DNA of 49,773 nucleotides, taken from assembly GCA_018136815.1 (NCBI GenBank), contig CM030934.1, positions 1 through 49,773 on the forward strand, read 5' to 3'. A program made the position numbers and the translations under genes. Of this stretch, positions 1 to 11,100 are shown in pieces. The notes beneath the pieces were generated by a model that did no database searches, was not told where the DNA came from, and was given only the letters and a program-made list of their open reading frames with translations. Numbering within the stretch: position 1 is the first letter of the stretch; every line of letters starts with the position of its first letter. The DNA is from Isochrysis galbana (Eukaryota; Haptophyta; Isochrysidales; Isochrysidaceae).

Positions 1-140
1 CGCGCGGCGCGTTTTGACCGTACAAGGTGTTTTTTTTTCGACTCCCCCCCCCCTTCCCCCCCCCCGCCCTCCCCCCCCCCCCCCGCCCCCCGCGGGGGGA
101 AGGGAGAGAGAGAGCCCAAGAGGGCGAGGAGGGGGGGGGG

Positions 141-172
<32 letters not shown>

Positions 173-380
173 AGAGAGTGTGAGAGAGGGAGAGGGAGAG
201 AGGGAGAGGGAGAGAAGAGAGAGAGAAAGAAAGAGAGGGAGAGGGGGAAGGGAGGGAGGGAGGGAGGGAGGAAGAGCGAGTTGGAGTGAGAGAGAGAGAA
301 GAGAGAGGGGGAGAGAGGGGGGGGGGGGGGGGAGGGGGAGGTTTTGTTTTTGCCCCCCCCCCCCCCCCACGAGGCCCCCC
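1..380. repeat. Poly-C and (GA)n low-complexity tract upstream of eL24
   Basis: C runs (about 45-110), a purine-only GA/GGGA tract (about 100-340) and another C run (about 354-369) lie directly before the eL24 start. Long open frames across it, including a fusion onto eL24, are Arg/Glu-rich artefacts of the repeat. The pyrimidine-rich stretch just before the ATG may belong to the eL24 5' leader; that is inference. Confidence 0.9.
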
Positions 381-422
381 GCCCCCCTCTCCCCCACCAC
401 CCCGCGCGGGCGCTGCGCAGCC

Positions 423-1269
423 ATGGTGGTCAAGACCGAGATCTGCTCCTACTCTGGACTGAGGATCTACCCGGGGCACGGCATCTTCTACGTGCGGGCG
501 GATCAGAAGTCCTTCCGCTTCATCAACCGCAAGAGCAAGTCCCAGTTCCTCCAGCGCCTCAACCCACGCAAGATTGCCTGGACGCAGCTCTACCGCAGGA
601 TGCACAAGAAGGGGACGCTCGAGGAGTCTGCTCGCAAGAAGGCGCGTGGGCGCACCTGAGTCACTCGCTCACACGAATGAAACTGGCGCTGCCAGCTCAA
701 CCTCCCCTTTCACCCCACCCCACACACTCTTCTTTGTCTTGCGTATCGTATCCTCTGCTCCTGCGCCCGTCTGGACTGGGCCTGCGGGGTGTACGGCGTC
801 TCTGGCTCAGCGTGTGAGCAGCGCAGATGCATGTGTGCGCGCAGGAGCAGAAGGGAGGGGGAGACAGCACGAGTAATCAGTAAAGCGGTCTGTCGACAGT
901 AGAGAGTCGGGCGATCTGGCCTACTACCTTTCTCGTGGAGCGTGATACTCATGCGTTGCCTCATTTGCCGAGTGCTGACGTGTTGTGCTCTCTGCCTGCC
1001 CTGCGCAGACGCGTAAAGTCACCAAGACGAACACGAAGGCTGTGGTGGGTATGTCGCTCGACGTCATCAAGGCAAAGCGGAGCCAGAAGCCGGAGGTCCG
1101 TGCTGCTGCTCGCGAGGCTGCTCTCCGGGAAATTAAGGAGCGCAACAAGGCAAAGCAGGCGGCGAAGAAGGCGGAGCAGAAGAGCAAGGCGCCGCCGCCG
1201 AAGCAGCAGATGCCGAAGGGTGCCAACAAGCCGAAGCCCTCCAACAAGCCCAAGGGTGTTCGCCGGTAA
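423..1269 (+). CDS. RPL24: 60S ribosomal protein eL24 (two exons)
   Basis: Cytosolic large-subunit ribosomal protein eL24. Exon 1 (423-641) encodes the zinc-ribbon-like N-terminal domain: the EICSYSG start, the IYPGHG motif and the [13 protein letters not shown] block typical of eL24. Exon 2 (1009-1269) encodes the basic helical tail beginning TRKVTK, followed by a KRSQKPEVR motif and an Ala/Lys-rich end. Joined, they give about 159 residues, close to the usual 155-160. The ATG at 423 fits the family N-terminus. The intron (642-1008) ends in GCGCAG. The only phase-compatible 5' site I find is AAG|GCGCGT, so it appears to be a GC-AG intron; the nearby GTGGGC site would break the frame. Family assignment is certain, the donor site less so. 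Confidence 0.95.
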
Positions 1270-3071
1270 ACGTAGGGCGGACGTGGGTCCGACGGGTCCT
1301 GGTCGACGAACACGACTGACCGGTCGCGATGTTTTGGGCGCGTGAGCTAGCAATGAAACTGGAGCATTGTGTCGGTGCCCCTGATTTGTCGATGCCAACA
1401 TGGGTAGAGGTGAGAATACCATCCATCATCGACGGGTCCTCGGATGGTGGCATGCTGTGTCGACTGGTCGCCCTGGCTGTGGCCTGCTCTGCTTGCATGT
1501 TGCCTCCAGACGCTACCCGTCGTCAGCCCGTGTTATTTCAGCTTGGCGTGCGTGAAGGCGTCACCGTCTCGTTGCATTTCTCCTGTCCTGGAGTCCGTTG
1601 TTGCTGGCGCAGTGCCTGTTGGTGCCTCGTCCTCAAATCGCAGGGCGTTGAGGGAGCCCCAGGCGCAGCTTGCCTATCTTGAGGCGCGTCGCACGGGGTT
1701 GTGTCAGGGGTGTGATTGTGCGTGTTAGTGTTAGCCTACTACGACACCACCGAAACGATGCTCTGGCTTCTTGCCTGCGTGACATATAATTTGAATATCC
1801 AATGATGCATCGGGCCTGTTGTGGTTAAGGGGAGAGCCGCCCTGAGGTTTCTCCCAAAGGGAGCCTCTCTGCTTTGCCTTTGGTCTTCTGTCTTCTTCCC
1901 TTAGCCCTTAGTGTGTTTTGTTTGCTCCCCCTTCGGGCGTGCACCCTCACCCTCTCCGTCCGGTCGGGATCCTGGGGTCCTCCGATCTCGATCTCCTTCG
2001 CCCCGTGTGATAGGATAGGGGTGATCGCTCTCAATCCTCAATCCCCCTCCCTTGTGTTTCGCATGCGTGCGCCCCCTTTCTTTCCTTGCGCGCGCGGCCC
2101 CCGGCTGTCCCGTGTCCCGTGTGGCTTTCCCTTTCCCGCGTTTTTCGCTCTCGTAAAAAAAACTTCTTAATAACCTCGCCGATCGCGCGACTCTGCACAG
2201 CATCTGTGCAGCCACGCCCGTTCCCCTCGCCCGCCCTCTACCTGCCTTGCGGCGCGTCCCTTCGTGAACTACCTAGGGGCTAGGGGCTGGGTGCGTGGGG
2301 CTTGCTCCAGCTTCCAGGCTAGCGCAGGTGGCAGAGGCAGCGCGTGTACCGATCCCCGGCGGCATGTTTCCCTCCTTCCTCCTGCACCATCGAGCTATCG
2401 GCCGATTGTGTAGTTATTTCTGTAAACGCGTTATGGCTCGTGAGCTACGGCGTATCCGGGGGGCGGAGGACGAGTGGGTCGAGAGCGGGGGGATGTTTTC
2501 GTGCTGGCGGCCATGCTGCGTGGCCCGCGTGGGCAGGTGCAGGGTGCAGGTGCAGGTGCGAAGCAGAAATCGGCCGAGTGCGGTGGCATGAAACGCCGGT
2601 AAGACCGCCGACCAGTGTATCCGGACCATTTAGTCCGAACACCAGCGACAAGGGGCGGCTGACCACCGCCGTGCTCTCGCTGGAGCGCGGCGAAAATCGG
2701 CCTGTCAGGGCCGGGTGCCGGTCGCCATCGCCCTGCGCTTCGGATTCGGCGAGCGGGGAGAGTAACGAGGGGAAATCTTAAATCCCCCCCCGATCCGACG
2801 ATAAAAAAATGTGGGCCTCCGGTTCAACAAGAGTTTTTTTGTAACCCAGTCTCCCCCACCTCCAACTTAGGGATGACGCCCCCAGGTCGCGCAATCATAG
2901 GCTTTGCCGATCATACGACAGCAGTTTTATATGGTGTGGTGCCTTTGAGCACCAGCAAAGCAAATTTTGGCTCAATACTGATATTTGGGGATCCTCTTGC
3001 ACAGCTGGGACGGTGAATGGGTGGTTGTCGGCTGCGCCACGATGACGCCACAATGCCTTGGCGCGTGTTAT
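1270..3071. other. Intergenic region, no gene recognised
   Basis: This is the 3' flank of eL24 followed by CT-rich and mixed sequence. Short open frames on both strands have no family features. An A8 run followed by CTTCTT at about 2157 weakly resembles the terminus of the LINE family found at 4952, but only about 14 bases match. I see no RNA gene here. Confidence 0.5.
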
Positions 3072-3161
3072 AAACGGACGTTGATGCGACTCCTAGCTGA
3101 TGCTCGACTTTCTTGAGAACGTGAAACGGACGTTGATGCGACTCCTAGCTGATGCTCGACT
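3072..3161. repeat. 38-bp direct repeat, two copies
   Basis: The 38 bases beginning AAACGGACGTTGATGCGACT occur at 3072-3109 and again at 3124-3161, separated by 14 bp (period 52). No coding role is visible. Confidence 0.9.
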
Positions 3162-3235
3162 GAGTCATCCTCCTTTGATTTTACCAATGAAGCCACGTAT
3201 GCAGAACAAAATAAGGTTGCGACTTTTGCCGTTGC

Positions 3236-4294
3236 CTATCGCGGCGGCCCGCCTTGCGTCACCGTGTGCGAAACCCATTCGGATGTGAACCCGCCATTCT
3301 TGCTCTTCCACCGCATGGTCCCGTCCTCCTCTACCCGGCAGCGCAGCACCCACTCTGACCTGCCAAAGATCAAGTCGGAAAAATACACCAGCGGAACCAT
3401 GGACACGCGCCGTGCGGGTGACACTCCATCTGGCGCCACGGCAGCTGCCGCGAGCATGCCGCCCGGAGGCAGTTCATTGCCGCTTGCGCTCCTTCCACCG
3501 GTCAACGCACCGTCGGCCATACGGACCACCTCGCGAACAGCTACACCTGACCGCTCAATCAGAGAGCCATTATTTTGATCCCTTCGTGTGTGCTGATCCG
3601 GGTGGCCAGACTGTTTCCGCACTTTATCTCCACTGTCAAGAAGCCGCTCCTCCTTACCCGCGGGCACACTGCCCTCACCCCCTTTTTGCGCCAGTCCAGC
3701 AGGCTTGTCGAGACGCACAGTTATGCTCGCTGAAGGTTTGAAGGACGTCATCTCCAGGATGACTTCTCCCGGGACACCTTCATATTGTAACACATCTGCC
3801 TCATCTCTCACCAGCCTCCTCCCGAGCGCTGTGGCAGCTGCGTTGATCAGAGTGGAAATGAAGAGGTAGTAGAAGAGGGCGTTGGCAGTGCCGCCGATGC
3901 GAGATTTGAGCTGAGCCTGCTCTACCTCTTGTGAGAGCGATGGGACGTTCGCTGCGCCGTCGATAAGCTGCCTCACGCGTGCGAGGTCTCCTGACCTCGC
4001 TGCCATCTCGATGTTCTTGCATAGGATTCGGTTCTCACGCTCTGTTGAGAGAGCGCGGCGGCCCTGCCGGAGCAGAGCAGTGTGTGAGAGAGTGGATGAG
4101 CGCACGTAGGATGCCAAGCGGGAGGAGGAGGAGGAGGAGGAGGAGGAGGAGGAAGAGTTAGAGGAGGAGGAGGAAAAGGAGGAGAAGGAGGAGGAGGAGG
4201 AGGAGGAGGAGGAGAGAGAGCGGATGAAGAAGGATTGTCGGAGGGGAGGAGTGAGTGAGAAGAGTGAGGAGGGGAGAGGTAGCAGCCAGCGCAT
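3236..4294 (-). CDS. Hypothetical protein with poly-Ser N-terminus, possible organelle targeting
   Basis: An open frame of 352 codons from an ATG at 4294. I do not recognise the family. The first 30 residues are hydrophobic/basic (Leu-Pro-Ser, few acids), followed by a roughly 35-residue Ser run encoded by a GGA/GAG microsatellite, then an Arg-rich stretch; a transit-peptide-like N-terminus is possible. Two regions look like real protein. One is a helical part around residues 90-180 (RENRILCKNIEMAARSGDLA, then a hydrophobic FYYLFISTLINAAATALG segment). The other is near the C-terminus (SEWVLRCRVEEDGTMRWKS). The Pro/Gly/Arg-rich part between them could be an unspliced intron. The repeat may vary in length, so the N-terminal frame is uncertain. 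Confidence 0.45.
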   Translation of the reverse strand: MRWLLPLPSSLFSLTPPLRQSFFIRSLSSSSSSSSSFSSFSSSSSNSSSSSSSSSSSSRLASYVRSSTLSHTALLRQGRRALSTERENRILCKNIEMAARSGDLARVRQLIDGAANVPSLSQEVEQAQLKSRIGGTANALFYYLFISTLINAAATALGRRLVRDEADVLQYEGVPGEVILEMTSFKPSASITVRLDKPAGLAQKGGEGSVPAGKEERLLDSGDKVRKQSGHPDQHTRRDQNNGSLIERSGVAVREVVRMADGALTGGRSASGNELPPGGMLAAAAVAPDGVSPARRVSMVPLVYFSDLIFGRSEWVLRCRVEEDGTMRWKSKNGGFTSEWVSHTVTQGGPPR

Positions 4295-4338
4295 GGAAGA
4301 GAGGGAGGGGCGTGGTGAAGGAGAGGGGGCAGGGAGGA

Positions 4339-4374
<36 letters not shown>

Positions 4375-4500
4375 GAAGGGGTTGCTGTGGGGGAGTGTGC
4401 GGGTCTAGGGGAGGTTTGGCTGGAGGGTGGGGGTGGGGGATGGGTGGCGGGCGGAGGAAGCGGGGCGAGGTGGGCGGGGGGGAGGGGGGGGAGCTCGGAG
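4119..4500. repeat. (GGA)n microsatellite followed by G-rich/poly-G tract
   Basis: GGA/GAG triplets occupy about 4119-4215, inside the 5' end of the minus-strand hypothetical gene. A pure run of about 33 G follows at 4340-4372, then further G-rich sequence to about 4495. Homopolymer length here is unlikely to be reliable. Confidence 0.9.
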
Positions 4501-4557
4501 ACTTTAAATTCTACAGGTGGCCCGCGAGTGATCGGGGCCCACCCCCGGTATAACGGG

Positions 4558-4640
4558 CCTAGTTGTGAAACACAGGAACACCGTGTTTCTACAAAGGCCA
4601 AACACAGCCGTGTTTCGCCGTGTCTCAAACCTCTCGTGGC
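4558..4640 (+). mobile_element. Terminal fragment of a TIR (MITE-like) element
   Basis: CCTAGTTGTGAAACACAGG at 4558 differs by one base from the left terminus of the intact element at 44719. The similarity continues through GAACA and the following GTGTTT/AAACAC motifs to about 4630. I could not find the opposite terminus; the LINE and retrotransposon insertions begin 400 bp downstream. I call it a solo or decayed end. Confidence 0.6.
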
Positions 4641-4951
4641 GCAACACAGAGGAAACACAGAGGCGCGCGCGCGGTCAGCGATCGGCGGCCAGAGGCGAAA
4701 GAGGCCGCTATGCCCTATAACTATAAAGGAGGAAAGGGAACGTCAGTCGCAACGTCGCAACACGAGGGCGAAGGAGTGAGGAGTAGGTGTGTTGATGTTG
4801 AGCGTTCATTAAGTTAGCGAATCAAAGCGGCTCTAGCTTCTTAAGATTTTTTTAGGTTAGTTAGTTAGCGAATCAATCACCAATCACCAATCACGTACCC
4901 TACCAGCTGTTTCATATTTCATAGTCATAGTTCAACTATCGTTACAACGAT

Positions 4952-6399
4952 AAAAAAAACTTCTGAAGATTCTGGGCTACACACCTACTATTTGCGGGAC
5001 TTCCCTTCGCTAACTACATCGCCCTTATCTTCCCTCCCTCCACCTCTTCCCCTGCCCCCCTTCTTTCCTTTTTCCTCGGTTTCCGGGGTCCGGCCTCGGT
5101 GCACTACCTGAGGCCTGGTTCAGAGTGTGGGGTCCGGACAGGCTTTTTGGATTTGTCGTTGTTGTCGCGCGTGCCTGTCTGGTCTCGCTTTTGTCTGTCT
5201 GGGTCGTGGCCAGGTTCCCTGTCTCTAGCAGCAGCTTTGAGTGGTGTGGTGGTGTTTCAATCTTCTTTGTTCCCTTGGTCCTTGGTCCCCTCGACAACGT
5301 GTGCGATCCTCAGCTTGGTAGCTAGTTCCACTAGTTCCGCGCTGGGCTTTAGTCCGCCCTTGTCGTTTTTATTGAAAACGGGTCTCAGGTCGTTTATATC
5401 TATCCTTTTCTTAGGCTGTCTTCCCATGCCCGCTTGGGCGGTTCTCGCCGAGTCGGTTTCTTGTGCGGAGAGGAGTGCTTTGCTGAGCGTGGTGTACCTC
5501 TCTACTACTCTCATTAGTATCGTTTCTTCCGAGAAATTAATGCCGTCGTAATGTATCCTGTAGAAGTCCGTGATTATGTATCTCCACGCTAGGAGGTATA
5601 GTACGTATATCGCTTTCGGGGCGTCTCCCCTCGGGTAGATGAATAGGTTGTCTATTATGGTTTCTTCTCTGCTCCTTCCTATCTTGGGTGAGAAGCGTGC
5701 GACTTTATTCAGCTTGTCTAGGATATTGGTTATCCCGGGGCATTCTCCTAGGTGCGTCGAGGATTCGTCTGTCTCCCCACATATGCGGCACGTATTTGCT
5801 CTGTCTGGGAATCGGTTGTACGTGCCCACTCGCCTGTGTGTAATGTGTTTGAAGTGTAGATGTATGTCCCGCGCCGTTACCATTGGTGAGGTGTATAGCT
5901 TCGCCAGGTGCGCCCATGTGTCCTCGGGTATTTGGAGTTTTTCCTCCCATTTGGTCGGCCCTGTGAGGCGCTTGCGTTTGCGGTCCTTTCTCTGGAGGGC
6001 TTCGGTTAGGTGTTCTACTTCAGTGCCGTCCAGCGGCGTTTTTCCGTCTAGCGTGTACTCGTCCGCTAGCGGGTATTCTAGTCTTTTGTTGGTTTTGTAA
6101 CCTTCCCCCCATTGTGCTGGTGGGTATGTGTCTAGGTTCACGGGTGCGGTGGGTAGTCCTCTCCCGATTATAGGTGTGCCCAGGTATGAGAGCTCCGCCT
6201 CATACCATCTTCCCTTGATGTTCGCGTAGTATTCTCCGTCTATCGTTATCCTTATTTCGGGCTTTGGTTCTTCCGGGTCGTGTCGGTTGTCGGTTGTCTC
6301 GCGCTGTGGAGGCGCGCTTTCCGTTACTGACGCGTTGGCCACCTTCGTTAGTGTCGCCGTGGCGTGGCTAACTAGTGTACCCCATGTTTCCAAGAACTT
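4952..6399 (-). mobile_element. 3' part of a LINE-type retrotransposon (degenerate ORF2 C-terminus)
   Basis: Minus-strand coding similarity from 6399 down to about 5100 covers the C-terminal part of a LINE ORF2. It includes a reverse-transcriptase zinc-finger motif (CRICGETDESSTHLGEC, a CX2CX8HX3C pattern). It is homologous along its length to the copy at 48235-49104. The RT and endonuclease domains are absent. The frame breaks near 5257: similarity to the other copy's C-terminus continues in another frame (5025-5297). The element ends in AATCTTCAGAAG plus a T run on its own strand (A run at 4952-4959 on +), the same terminus as the 49.3-kb copy. Its upstream end is cut at 6399/6400 by the LTR of the gypsy element. 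A 480-codon open frame spanning 5257-6699 is this remnant running by chance into the LTR. Confidence 0.8.
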
Positions 6400-7939
6400 T
6401 GTCGAGTCGAGCGGAGCCGGAGGGCTCTGAGCCACTCCGTCGCGAGCAGCACCGGCGGCTAGCGCGGCGCTTTGGCCCTCCTCCCCACCGGGAGTCGGGT
6501 GAATGAAATTCTGGACTGGGTCGGGCAACCCCATTTGGGTGTCTGGACGGGGAACGAACGGCGAACGAAGGGCTGTGGGGCGGCGAGGCGCTCCTAGCGG
6601 CCCTAGTGTGATGGGTTGTAAGAGATTGTTAGACCTACAAAGAACTCTTCCCTCAGGGAGGGAGCCTAAGCTGCTTGAGTGCAGCGACGCAGCGAACAAC
6701 GACGGACAACGAAGCTGAGAACAACAGGATACACCGACTCACGAACACACCGGAATCATTCACCCAAACAAAGCAAATTATCAAGCAACCGCGACCCCAA
6801 ATCACCGATAACTCAAACACGTCGCGAGAGACGGAGAGAGAGAGCGAGAGAGAGAGAGAGACTCCGCAGCGACGGCCGGAGCGTGTCTCCGTTGTAACTT
6901 CCCCACGTAGCGGAGAGTCCGAAGGGGAGCGTCATGTCGCGCGACCACGGCGATCACTTTGGATACAGATCGCAACGAGATGTCTTCACGACAGAGGAAA
7001 TCTTGCCGTTGAGCGTGAACCTTCTAGACGCTTCTAACGAACAACCCTGAGTAGCAACCAAGGGGAAGAAACACCAAAGGGGCCAAGGCTTGCATGTAGC
7101 TTGCATCAAGGGGAAAGATTCCCTCACCTAGGAAGCGAACCTACACCGATCTCCAAGGGGAGATGGCAAATTAAACCTCAAATCTCGAGCGGATAGAGCA
7201 ACCGACTCGCTCGCCAAACACCTTGACCGAGAAGAAAGAAGCAAGGACCTACAAGCCAAGGGTAGCGGACCTAGGGAATGTGAGAGGAAATTTCCGAACG
7301 CCAAGACGAACGCCAAACGCCGAACGCGGGGATTCAACGAAACCCTAACCAGGCCAAGCAGAACCTACGAAGAACAGGCCTGGACAACAACGAAAGTCAG
7401 CAGGTCCCAAGAAAGAACCGGAACCCAACAAGAAACGACAAGCCTTGCAAGAAGCTAAACAAGCCTTCACAAGGTAACTCGAGAGCCTGAGACAAGCGCG
7501 CAGCGAGTGACAGGCGACCTGGCTCCTTTGGGTCAAGATTACCCGAAAGGAGGAAACCTGGAATCTAGACCTGACAAACAGGCTAGAAGGAACGAAACAA
7601 GAACTCGAATTCTAGATCGCTAGGGACGAACCCTACCAACCTAGATGTACCTGAGCTTCACCGTGTGGCCGCACGGCGAAGGACCTGGAAACAAGAGCCT
7701 GGAAATCGCATCATCTAGGATGAATGCGACACCCCCCGACTAAGATCGAGACGTCTCCCGATGTCGAGCGGTGAACTTGGAAACAGAGACCTGGAACCTG
7801 GAACTTGGGCTGACCAGAGGTCAGAATCGGAACAAGAAGCAACGGAACATAGCGAGCGAAACGTGGAGACAAGAACACCCTTTGGATCCAAAGCGAGCAC
7901 GAAATCGGCGGCTTAACGCGGCGGCCTCTTTCGTACGCA
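6400..7939 (-). repeat. 3' LTR of the chromovirus
   Basis: Direct repeat of the sequence starting at 18347. On the + strand both copies begin TGTCGAGTCGAGCGG and diverge outside that point. That edge is further supported by a third fragment at 44463-44623, which ends at the same base. The other edge is inferred: CGTACGCA ends at 7939, and a purine tract (on the element strand) lies directly inside it. The right copy is lost in the gap before reaching this point. The LTR contains a GAGA-rich stretch at about 6833-6865. Confidence 0.75.
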
Positions 7940-7942
7940 CTG

Positions 7943-7963
7943 CCCCACCCACTTCTCCCTTTT
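7943..7963 (-). promoter_or_regulatory. Probable polypurine tract for plus-strand priming
   Basis: On the element (minus) strand this is an uninterrupted 21-base A/G stretch (AAAAGGGAGA then AGTGGGTGGGG) between the pol 3' UTR and the proposed LTR start. That is where LTR retrotransposons place the polypurine tract. The assignment rests on position and composition. Confidence 0.5.
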
Positions 7964-8108
7964 ACAGGAGCTTTGCTCGGGTGTTGCGCCGGGTGTAGAG
8001 CGCAGGCAGCACGCGTTCAGCACCTCCATGATTCGCTCTTGAACTCGGAGCCCTAGCCGAGGCGTGGGGCTAGCCTAGAGGGACGGGTCCCTTACCCAAG
8101 ACATGGGA

Positions 8109-11100
8109 TCAACGGGAGTGGAGCCTGGAGCGAGTGCGCGAAGACGGCGCATCGAGAACGGGAGGAAGAGGAGTATCCCTGGCCGACGAAGAAGTTGCTT
8201 CCGGGGACTCAACATCTTCTGGACAAGTCTCTTCGACGGAGCGATCATAATCATCAAGCAAATCAGAACAACGACGGAGCAACTCGGAACGAGGCTCCCA
8301 GGTGGCTTCTCGAAGAGAATAGCCACGCCACTTCACGAGGTACTCGGTAGAATCGCCATGGCTACGACGATCGAGCAACTTCTCAACGATGTACTCGTCG
8401 TCAGCCAGCGGCTCTTCATCAACGAAAGTATGATACGGCCGGAGGTTCGAGATGTGCACCTCCTCCTTGACTAACCGGTTCTCCAGATCACGGAGTCGGT
8501 ACCTAGTGTCGGACAGAGCCTCTACGACGCGGTAGGGACCCGAGTAGATGAATTGCAACTTGTTGGCATGGCCTGGTAATCGCATGCAGACGCGATCCCC
8601 AGGTTCGAAACGAGCTGGTCTTTGAGACTTGATGGTAGCGTCACGGACTGACTCAGCCTGAGCGGCTAGGGTAGCCTCGAGAGCGCTGGACCAAGAGAGG
8701 CGGAGGCTCGCATTGAGCCTGGATGCGTACGAGCGAACGTCGGCGGACGCCGCCTCGAGAGCAGTTGGCGAAACGGTCTTCGGATCAGAGAGTTGAGCGG
8801 GCAGACGCAGCTCACGCCCAAAGATCAAAGACGCTGGAGACCGGGAGGTAACACGACCGGAAGAAGCCCTCAACGAGAGGAGTAGGAACGGCAAATGGTC
8901 GACCCAATGGCTGCCACCCTCGTTCGAGGCGCGCATCAAACGAATGAGCGTTTGCTGAGCGCGTTCGACGAAGCCTACACCCTCATGTCGGTACGGCTCT
9001 GTACTCGACAAATCAGTCCCGGTGAGCTCCAGAATACGCGAAACAAGAACCGAACATAGATTCGAACCGGCGTCGGTTCGAAGCTGCCTAGGGACTCCAT
9101 AACGCGTCACAATCAAGCGGATGAACATGTCCAAGGCCACCTCCGACGAGGGATCCCCATTCGACGGCTCAGCCTCAATCCATCGAGTGAGCGAGTCGAT
9201 GAAGACGACCAGCTTGTCGTAACCCGAGACTCCAGGCACGAAGTTGTGAGTGGGAGCCAGTGCGAGCACGTCGCAGTAGACCACATCAAAGGGGTAGGTG
9301 CCCACGGAGAGACCGGAGGGCGACGCTAGAGCCCTAGGTAGCGGCTTGGCGAGGGTGCACTCGTGGCATTCCCGGACGTAGGATGCAACGTCGGAAGACA
9401 TGCCCGGCCAGTATACCCGAGTACGAAGAAGACCGGACATACGAGAAACTCCAAGGTGACCGGAGCGATCGTGGTAGGCAAAGAGGTAGCGAGACCGCAA
9501 CGAGGGCGGAACATAGAGCACTAGCGAGTCCGGGTCGGTGGAGTCAGGAACGGTGCGATAGTAGACGAGCCCATCGTGAACGACGAAACGGCGAAACATC
9601 TTGGATGGCTGAGCGGGAGCGGGAGCGGGAGCGACAGGACTGGAACACGAATCATCTTCGACAATGGGGCCTGAGGCGGCGGCTGGCGGAGGCGACCCTT
9701 GGCCTGATGGCTCGTGGTTGGCCGTCTCTCCTGAGCCCAGGAGTGGCTCTACGAACGGATCTTCCGCCAGGGCCGCTCTCATCTCTTCGGAAGTCGGCGT
9801 ACCCGGGGCCAAATAACTGGACTGGATGGCGGGCCCGGAATCGGAGGCTCGACGACGAGATCGGTCCAAAGCTTGAAGCCCTCGCGCCGTAGCTACGGAG
9901 CGCGTGATGGCAGCCACCGGATGAGACCGTTCATGCTCGGCTAGAGACTCTGAGCTAGGCTCACGTACCGCTAGCGGCGCTGGGCCGGCGAGTGGTTCAT
10001 CTTCGTGTTCCGGCTCCAGGGATGCTAGCCGGGACAGCCCGTCAGCATCCTGATGAACAGCTCCTGGTTTATGTTCGACATCGAACCGGTACTCAGCCAA
10101 CTTGAGAGCCCACCGAGTCAGCCGAGAGGCTGGCCCACCGGCTACTTGATCCTTCATGGTATGCAGCCATCGCAGCGCAGAGTGGTCAACGACTAACTTG
10201 AACCGACGCCCCCAAAGGTAGGGTCGCCAATTTCGGATTGATTCCAGGGCAGCCAAGAGCTCAATCTCGGTCACCGTCCAATGGCGTTCGGCCGAGGTGA
10301 GACTGCGAGCGTAATACCCAACGACTCGTTCACGGTTATCGTCTCCTAGCTGCGAGAGGATGCCGGCGATACCCAACTTGCTAGCCCCATCGGTCTTGAC
10401 GATGAAGGGCCGATCATCCCTGGGTGGAGTCAAGACGGGCTCCGAAGTGATCGCTGTCTTGAGCTCTTGGATAGCTCGGCGACACTCCTCGGACTGGGAC
10501 TCCTTTGCCACGTCGCAGCCCTTCCGCGTGAGGGCAGTGAGAGGAGCAGCCTTAGCGGCGAATTGGCGAATGAATCGACGATAGTAGGAGCAAAGGCCGA
10601 GGAAAGATCGAACCGCTTCCAAGGAGTTGATGGATGACGGGTCGATGTCGGCGACAGCTGCGACCTTCTTCGGGTCCATCTTGAGACCTTCCCTCGAGAC
10701 AACGTGACCGAGGTACTCCGTAGAGGTGGCAAAGAAGACACACTTGGACATCTTGCAGGTCAGACCGGCCCACTCTAGCCGTTCGAGAACGAGGTCTAGC
10801 CGGTGAAGCATTTGCTCGAACGAAGCCTGTGCCCTGGCCTCTTCGGAAGGACCCACGCCCGTTGACCAGATGCCCACATCATCGAGGTAAGGCATGCAGA
10901 TCTCCCACGCTAGCGCACCGAGAACGATGTCCATCAAGCGGCACATGTAGGAGGGACCTGATTGGATGCCGAACGGTAGATAGTTGAACTCGTATTTGCC
11001 GCGGTGGGTAGTGAAAGCGGTGATATGTTTGTGCGATTCTTTGATCGGGATGCCCCAAAAACCAGAGGCTAAATCGAGAGTACATAAAAAGAGAGAACTG

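Noticed and set aside
14..659. N-terminal extension of eL24 through the GA repeat
   Set aside because: Arg/Glu/Pro-only composition comes from the microsatellite; the family N-terminus starts at the ATG at 423.
2153..2170. A third LINE 3' terminus
   Set aside because: Only about 14 bases (A run plus CTTCTT) match; the diagnostic GAAGATT part is absent.
5257..6699. A 480-codon minus-strand open frame as one gene
   Set aside because: It is a LINE ORF2 remnant (below 6400) running by chance into the chromovirus LTR (above 6400); the junction is the LTR edge.
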